Positions 1 to 6,200 of a stretch of DNA of 8,265 bases are shown here, one piece after another. Numbering within the stretch: the first letter of the stretch is position 1; each line of letters begins with the position of its first letter. Where the stretch lies: positions 1 to 8,265 of the forward strand of contig PMZX01000079.1 of NCBI GenBank assembly GCA_003170035.1. The letters are read 5' to 3'. Under the pieces are notes generated by a model that had not been told where the DNA came from, made no database searches, and worked only from the letters and a program-made list of their open reading frames with translations. The position numbers were made by a program, and so were the translations under genes. The DNA is from Myxococcales bacterium. Lineage in GTDB: Bacteria > Myxococcota_A > Polyangia > Fen-1088.

Positions 1-99
1 GCGTTACTCTCGCGTCTCATCTTGCCAGAAGCCCGGTAGGTCACGGGCCATTTCCTGAACCACGCTGTTCGTTTGGCTGTCTGCTCTCGGGGGGTGAAC
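1..99. other. Upstream flank of the giant gene
   Basis: This is the only stretch outside the large gene. In the gene's starting frame there is a TAG stop at 37-39, so the real start must lie downstream of it. I find no convincing -35/-10 pair and no terminator-like hairpin. A reverse-strand reading frame ends at the TAA complement at 4-6, but too little is visible to call it a gene tail. Confidence 0.6.
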
Positions 100-102
100 A
101 TG
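90..102 (+). promoter_or_regulatory. Probable ribosome-binding stretch and ATG start
   Basis: A run of six G followed by TGAAC lies directly before the ATG at 100-102. The G-run is a plausible, non-consensus Shine-Dalgarno sequence with about 5 bases of spacing. In-frame alternatives are TTG at 73, GTG at 94 and TTG at 169. The TTG at 169 would shorten the unusually long N-region of the signal peptide, so the start is likely but not certain. Confidence 0.5.
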
Positions 103-252
103 AGCGAGCTCGACGTCTGTGGCCTTTGGGGTACCTGTCTTCGTCGCACGCAGGATCTGCGCGAAAGATTGCGCTGGACCGAGGCGACGCCACCTGGCCA
201 CGTTGTTGCCAGCCTGCTCGCGCTAGCGGTGGCGTTTGTAGCGCCAGCTTGC
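100..252 (+). other. Signal peptide region with Ala-Pro-Ala-Cys cleavage site
   Basis: Residues 1-34 form a charged, Arg-rich N-region. A hydrophobic core follows (VVASLLALAVAFVAPA), then Cys51 (codon 250-252) and the charged DREK. The APA before the Cys fits an AxA signal peptidase I site. A lipoprotein reading is possible but weak, because -3 is Ala and -2 is Pro instead of a classical Leu-Ser/Ala-Gly/Ala lipobox. Export is well supported by the disulfide-rich content downstream. The long N-region suggests the true start could be the TTG at 169, which would put the Cys at residue 28. Confidence 0.65.
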
Positions 253-3200
253 GACCGCGAGAAGGCTCCGCGGCCGACGGAAGTCGTTGCCTCCGCGCTC
301 AACGCGAGCCCCAAGCTAGGCGACTTCGTGCTCGAAGCACAGCCCAGCATCCGGCTGCAGACCGGCGGCCTGGTTGTGAACGGCGGCGATATCGGCGCGC
401 GCGGAACGGGCAGTGGTCCGTTTTTGTCAGGCGGTGTAGCTATCGACGCCTTCACGGGTGTCCAGGTTCAATCCACGCACAACCTCATCGCGGACTCGGT
501 CCGGCTGGGGACGGGCGTCACCGTGGGCGACATACAGACCAACCGCTTTGTCAACGGCGTGGGCACGACCCACGGACCGTTTCGGGGCTGGTGCCCCTGC
601 CGGCCGTACCCACGGCGTGCGGCGCTTCACCTGGTACCGCCAACATCACGGTGGGAACCGGCGCAACGGTGACGGCGTCGCCTGGGCCATTCGCGGCGGT
701 CAGCGTTGGAACAGGCGGCAAGCTGCGCCTCAACAGCGGCCGCTACGACATGACGAACCTTACCGTGGGCACTGGCGCGCGAATCGAGGCGCTTGGGTCG
801 GTCCAGATTCGCGTTGCAAGCCGTCTGAGCACCTCCTCCGGCAGCTTCATCGGAGCCGCATCAGGCACCACCCTGACCGCGCGCGACCTGCGCATCGAGA
901 TTTCGGGACAGAACGGCACCACGGGAGCTCTCGGCGCGACCCCGCCGGCCGCGTCGCTGGGCACCGGCAACGCGGTGACCGCCCTCATCTTGGTTCCCAA
1001 CGGGACCCTCGTTATGGGAACCGGGATTGTGGCCACCGGGGCATTCATGGCGCGCGACATCGACGCGGGCGGGGCCGGTGCAAGGATCGTGTTTCAGGAC
1101 GGATTCGCGGCGTGCACCGGGGCGAGCTGCGACGATGGGAATCCGTGCACGGTCGACGGGTGTAGCGCTTGCGGCGAATGCACCCATGCGGCTGCCCTCG
1201 CGGGAACGTCATGTGGCAACGGCAACGCCTGCGACGGCGCTGAAGCTTGCGACGGCGCCGGCCACTGTGTCCCCGGCACACCTGTCACCTGTGCCCCGCC
1301 GGACCAGTGCCACAGCGCCGGCGTGTGCAACCCGGCCACGGGACTCTGCTCGAACCCGCCGCTGCCAAACGGCACGGCCTGCAATGACGGAAACCACTGC
1401 ACGCAGAACGACACCTGCCAGAGCGGTCTGTGCACCGGAAGCAACCCGGTGGTGTGTGGGTCCGGTGACCAGTGCCGCGACGCCGGGACTTGCAATCCGG
1501 CGACCGGGGTGTGCAGCAACCCGGCCAAGCCGAACGGGACGCTGTGCAACGACGGCAACGCATGCACGCACACCGACGTGTGTGAGGGCGGAGCGTGCGT
1601 GGGCTCCGAGCCGGTAGTTTGCGCGGCGGCTGATCAGTGCCACAGGGTTGGCGTGTGCAATTCCACAACGGGAGTGTGCTCGAACCCGAACAAGCCTGAC
1701 GGCGCAGGTTGCAACGATGGCAACGGATGCACGCAAACCGATACCTGCCAGGCGGGGCAGTGCGTGGGCGCCAACCCGGTGGTGTGCGTCGCCAAGGACC
1801 AGTGCCACGACGTAGGCACCTGCGACCCCGGCACTGGCGGTTGCAGCGATCCGGCGAAGCCCGACGGGACGGGATGCAACGACGGGACCCTATGCACACA
1901 GACGGATACCTGCCAGGCCGGCCTGTGCGTGGGCGCCAACCCGGTGGTCTGCACGGCGAGCGATCAGTGCCACGCCGTCGGAGTTTGCGACCAAGGAACG
2001 GGCATCTGTCCGAATCCGGCCAAGCCCGAGGGCACCCTTTGCGATGACGGAGATGTGTGCACGTCAGGAGAGACGTGCAGGGCCGGGGTGTGCCAAGGGG
2101 CAGAGTCGCAGGTTTCGATCAAGAGCGTGGGAGGGGGCGATGACCACACGTGCGCGGTACGCGGGGACGGCTCGCTGTGGTGCTGGGGGCGGAACTGGGC
2201 CGGGCAACTCGGCAACGGAACGACTGACGATAGTTTGACGCCGCAGCGAGTGGGCACGTGGAGTTGGGCATCGGTGTCGAGTGGCAGCTACCATAGCTGC
2301 GCGATCCGCAAAGACGGGACGCTGTGGTGCTGGGGACTGAACTCGGATGGTGAGCTGGGCGGGGGGACATACAGCGACAACAGCACGACGCCGGCACAAG
2401 TGGTCGGACAGGACTGGACGGCTGTGAGTGCCGGCGCGATATACACGTGTGGCATACGAGGAGACGGCACGTTGTGGTGCTGGGGGGCCAACTGGTACGG
2501 GAACGTGGGAAGCACGGAGGCCGGCGGTGGGAGCGCGACGCCGGTGCGGGTGGACGCTGGAACGTGGGCCAGCGTCTCGACTGGGGACTGGCACACGTGC
2601 GCGATTCAGGCGAATGGAGGCCTGTGGTGCTGGGGAAGGAACGACTCTGGCGAATTGGGGAATGGATCATTGACGGCAAGCCAGACGCCAGTACAAGTGG
2701 GGGAGGCGAGCTGGCGCAGTGTCGGAGCGGCAGGGAGATATACCTGCGGGATACGAACGGATGGGACATTGTGGTGCTGGGGTGCGAACGACGCAGGACA
2801 ACTGGGCACGGGGACAGGCGCGGACAGTGCCACGCCAATGCAGGTAGGGAACGCGCAATGGATAGACGTGACAACAGGAAGGTTTCACGTCTGCGGAACG
2901 CAAGTGGACAGGACGCTGTGGTGTTGGGGCGCAAACGGGTTTGGGCAGCTCGGAGACGGCACAGACCAAGAGAGGCCGACGCCAGTGAAAGTGGGAGGAC
3001 CAGACTGGACCATGGTGGGCGCTGGCCGGTATCAAACCTGCGGCAGTCACGCCAAGGGGAGTCTCTGGTGTTGGGGTTACAATGACCAGGGCCAGTTGGG
3101 CGACGGAACAACGACAAACCGGCTAACGCCGACCCGGGTAGACACAGGAGGCTGCGCCACAGTCTCGGTGTGCGGGAATGGTCATGTCGAGGCAGGCGAA

Positions 3201-6200
3201 ACCTGCGACGACGGAAATTACGCCTCGGGTGACGGGTGCTCGGCCGACTGCCAAATCGAGAAGTGCTTCGGCGTCGTGTGCGTGGGGCTGGACCAGTGCC
3301 GCGAGGGCGGCGTTTGCGATCCGGCAACTGGTCTATGCTCCAACACGGCCAGACCCGACGGGACAGGCTGCGACGATGGCAACGCATGCACACGGATCGA
3401 CACTTGTCAGACCGGCGCCTGCGTGGGGAGCGACCCGGTGGTGTGCACGGCGCCCGACCAGTGCCACGAAAGCACGTGTGACGTGACCACGGGGGGATGC
3501 TCGACCGCAGCGAAGGCCGACGGCATGCCGTGCAACGATGGCGATGCGTGCACGCAGACTGATACCTGCCAGTCCGGGATCTGTGTGGGTACCAACCCGG
3601 TGGTTTGCGTGGCGGCCGACCAATGCCACGAAGCCGGGACCTGCGATCAAGGAACCGGGACATGCATGAACTTTGCGAAGGCCGACGGGACGCAGTGCAG
3701 TGGCGGGGACTCGGGGGCGGCCAATGGATTCTGCCAGGAAGGCGCCTGTCGCGAGACGACATGCCCCTCCATTTTCATGGTCCGCGCGGGCGACGCTGAC
3801 ACCTGTGCAGTGCGATCGGATGGGACGCTCTGGTGCTGGGGTTACAACGGCGACGGTGAGCTTGGAAACGGAGGGACACGAAACAGCGACGTCCCTGTCC
3901 AGATCGCTGGCGCAGATTGGGCAACCGCGGACATAGGATCGGATCATGCCTGCGCCATCGATCGCGGCGGCAGCCTGTGGTGTTGGGGATCGAACTGGAC
4001 TGGGCAATTCGGCAACGGCACGACGACAAGCAGCCTGGTTCCGGTGCAAGGCCCGGGAGGTAGCTGGCTCGACATACGGACGGCGTTCATCCACACCTGC
4101 GCTCTTCAGTCGGATGAGACGCTTTGGTGTTGGGGTGCCAACTGGTACGGCCAACTCGGCGACGGAACTACCCAGGACAACGCGTCTCCTGTGAAGGTTG
4201 CCGGCGATGGCTGGCGTGCCTTTGACGTGGGCGGCCAGCATTCCTGCGGCATCCACCCCGACAGGACACTCTGGTGCTGGGGTGCAAACTGGTCCGGCCA
4301 GCTTGGAAACGGGACCACGGAAGACAGCGCGGCGCCGGTGGCGATCACCGGAGGATACTGGACGGGCCTGTCATTGGGAGGCAATCACACCTGCGCAATC
4401 CGGCAGGACAAGACGCTCTGGTGCTGGGGTGGAAACTGGTCGGGTCAACTGGGGGATGGCACAGCCCGGGACAACCCGACCCCGCAGCAAGTGCCTGGCG
4501 AGGGCTGGAAGGGTGTGAGCGCCGGCAATGAACACACATGTGGCGTCCGTGAAGACGGCACGCTTTGGTGCTGGGGCCAAGAGTGGGGGACGGTGGTCGA
4601 CGGCGTGACCTCGGTCAGCCTGACGCCGCTCCAGATTGCTGGGACGGGCTGGGGCAGCGTTGCAGCGGGTTCGTATCACACCTGCGGGCTCAAGTTTGAC
4701 GGGACGCTCTGGTGCTGGGGTGTCAACTGGACGGGCCAACTGGGCAATCAGAGTACGCAGGATAGTGACGTTCCGGTCAAGGTGGGGGAAGACGCGTGTG
4801 GCGGGCCGGTTTGCGGCGATGGCCGGCTCGATTGGGGGGAAGGGTGCGACGATGGCAACACCATCAGCGGCGATGGTTGCACGGCCCTGTGCAAGCAAGA
4901 GTACTGCGGGGACGGAGTCCTGCAGCCGGCCCTGGGCGAACAATGCGACGACGGGAACTACGACGCCGGGGATGGCTGCGATTGGAACTGTCGCCTGGAA
5001 GTCTGCGGCGATGGGATAGTGGAAGGGCTTGAGGAGTGCGACGACGGGAACACCATCGACGGCGATGGCTGCTCGGCAGGCTGCAAGGTCGAGCGATGCC
5101 ACAGCGTCGTGTGCGCCGGCGACCAGTGCCATTCGGCAGGCACTTGCGATCCGGCAACGGGCCTTTGCTCCGCGCCGGAGCTACCCAACGGAACGGCGTG
5201 CGACGATGGGAGCGTGTGCACGCAGGGCGACACCTGCCAGGCTGGTGCCTGCGTGGGTGGAAAGCCAGTAACCTGTTGGCCGTTGGACCAATGTCATGCG
5301 GCGGGTCTGTGCAACACAGCAACCGGTCAATGCACGAATCCGGTAGCGGCCGACGGGTCTGCGTGCGACGACGGGAACCTCTGTACGAAAGCGGATACAT
5401 GCCAGGGCGGGGTATGCCAAGGCATCGCTATCACGTGCAATACGCCAGGACAATGCCAGACAGGCACAGGCACATGCAGGCCCGAAACGGGGAGATGCAT
5501 CTACCCGGCGATACCGGAGGGGACGCAGTGCGATGACATCAACGTGTGCACCACTGGCGACCACTGCGAACAAGGCTACTGCGTCGGCGAATTGGGTACC
5601 TGCCCAAATCCTACTGTTGCAAATGATCTGGCCAGCGCGATGTCGGCGACATACCTGGGTCCGAACCCACCTCAGACGGGCGTCGCCCCGGGGACCATAG
5701 AGCCACGCCGAGCCGGGGCCTTGCATGGTGTGGTGAGGGTCCGGGACGGAGGACCGCTCCCCGGTGTGACAGTGAAGATAGCGTCGCACCCAGAATTCGG
5801 CCAGACCACCAGCGCGGACGACGGAAGCTTCGCGCTGGTGGTCAACGGCGGTGGTCCTCTCCTAGTCACCTTCGCCAAGCTGGGGTACCTTCCCGCCCAT
5901 CGTCGCATGAGCGTGGATTGGCAAGCGCATGCCTCGGTTCCGGATGTCGCTCTCGTCATTCGGAATCCGAACGCGACGCACGTAACACTCGGGACCGACG
6001 CGCCGTCGCAGCTCGTCGAGGGGAGTGAGGAAACGGACAGTGCTGGGACACGGCGTGCGCTGTTGTTCGTACCGCCAGGAACGGGCGCCTATCTCCAGAC
6101 ACCTGGTGGAACGCTGTTGCCTGTTTCACAGCTAACCGTTCACTCCACCGAGTATACCGTCGGTCCGGACGGCCCTGCCGCAATGCCCGCACCGCTTCCT

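Noticed and set aside
22..50. Sigma-70 promoter using TTGCCA at 22-27
   Set aside because: No acceptable -10 element lies at the right spacing.
4..201. Small reverse-strand frame ending at 4-6 with a protein-like tail (MARDLPGFWQDETRE)
   Set aside because: The tail looks plausible, but the frame begins opposite the signal peptide, is only 65 residues and has no recognisable domain or ribosome-binding site.
577..597. Programmed -1 ribosomal frameshift
   Set aside because: No X-XXY-YYZ heptamer fits the zero frame at ccg-ttt-cgg. The nearby hairpin alone is not sufficient evidence, and an indel is simpler.
584..597. Rho-independent terminator
   Set aside because: The stem is only five pairs, no T-tract follows, and it lies inside a continuous coding region.
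458..1165. Plus-strand open frame of 235 residues
   Set aside because: It is Arg/His-rich and out of frame with the clear beta-domain reading on the same strand, so it is a shadow.
1302..2105. Regular direct repeats as a CRISPR array or non-coding satellite
   Set aside because: Units are 165 bp, in frame and carry a conserved cysteine pattern. There is no short-repeat/spacer structure.
2119..3762. Reverse-strand open frame of 547 residues
   Set aside because: It is antisense to the RCC1 and Cys-rich repeats, is Arg/Ser/Pro-rich with no recognisable domain, and is a by-product of the GC-rich repetitive coding strand.
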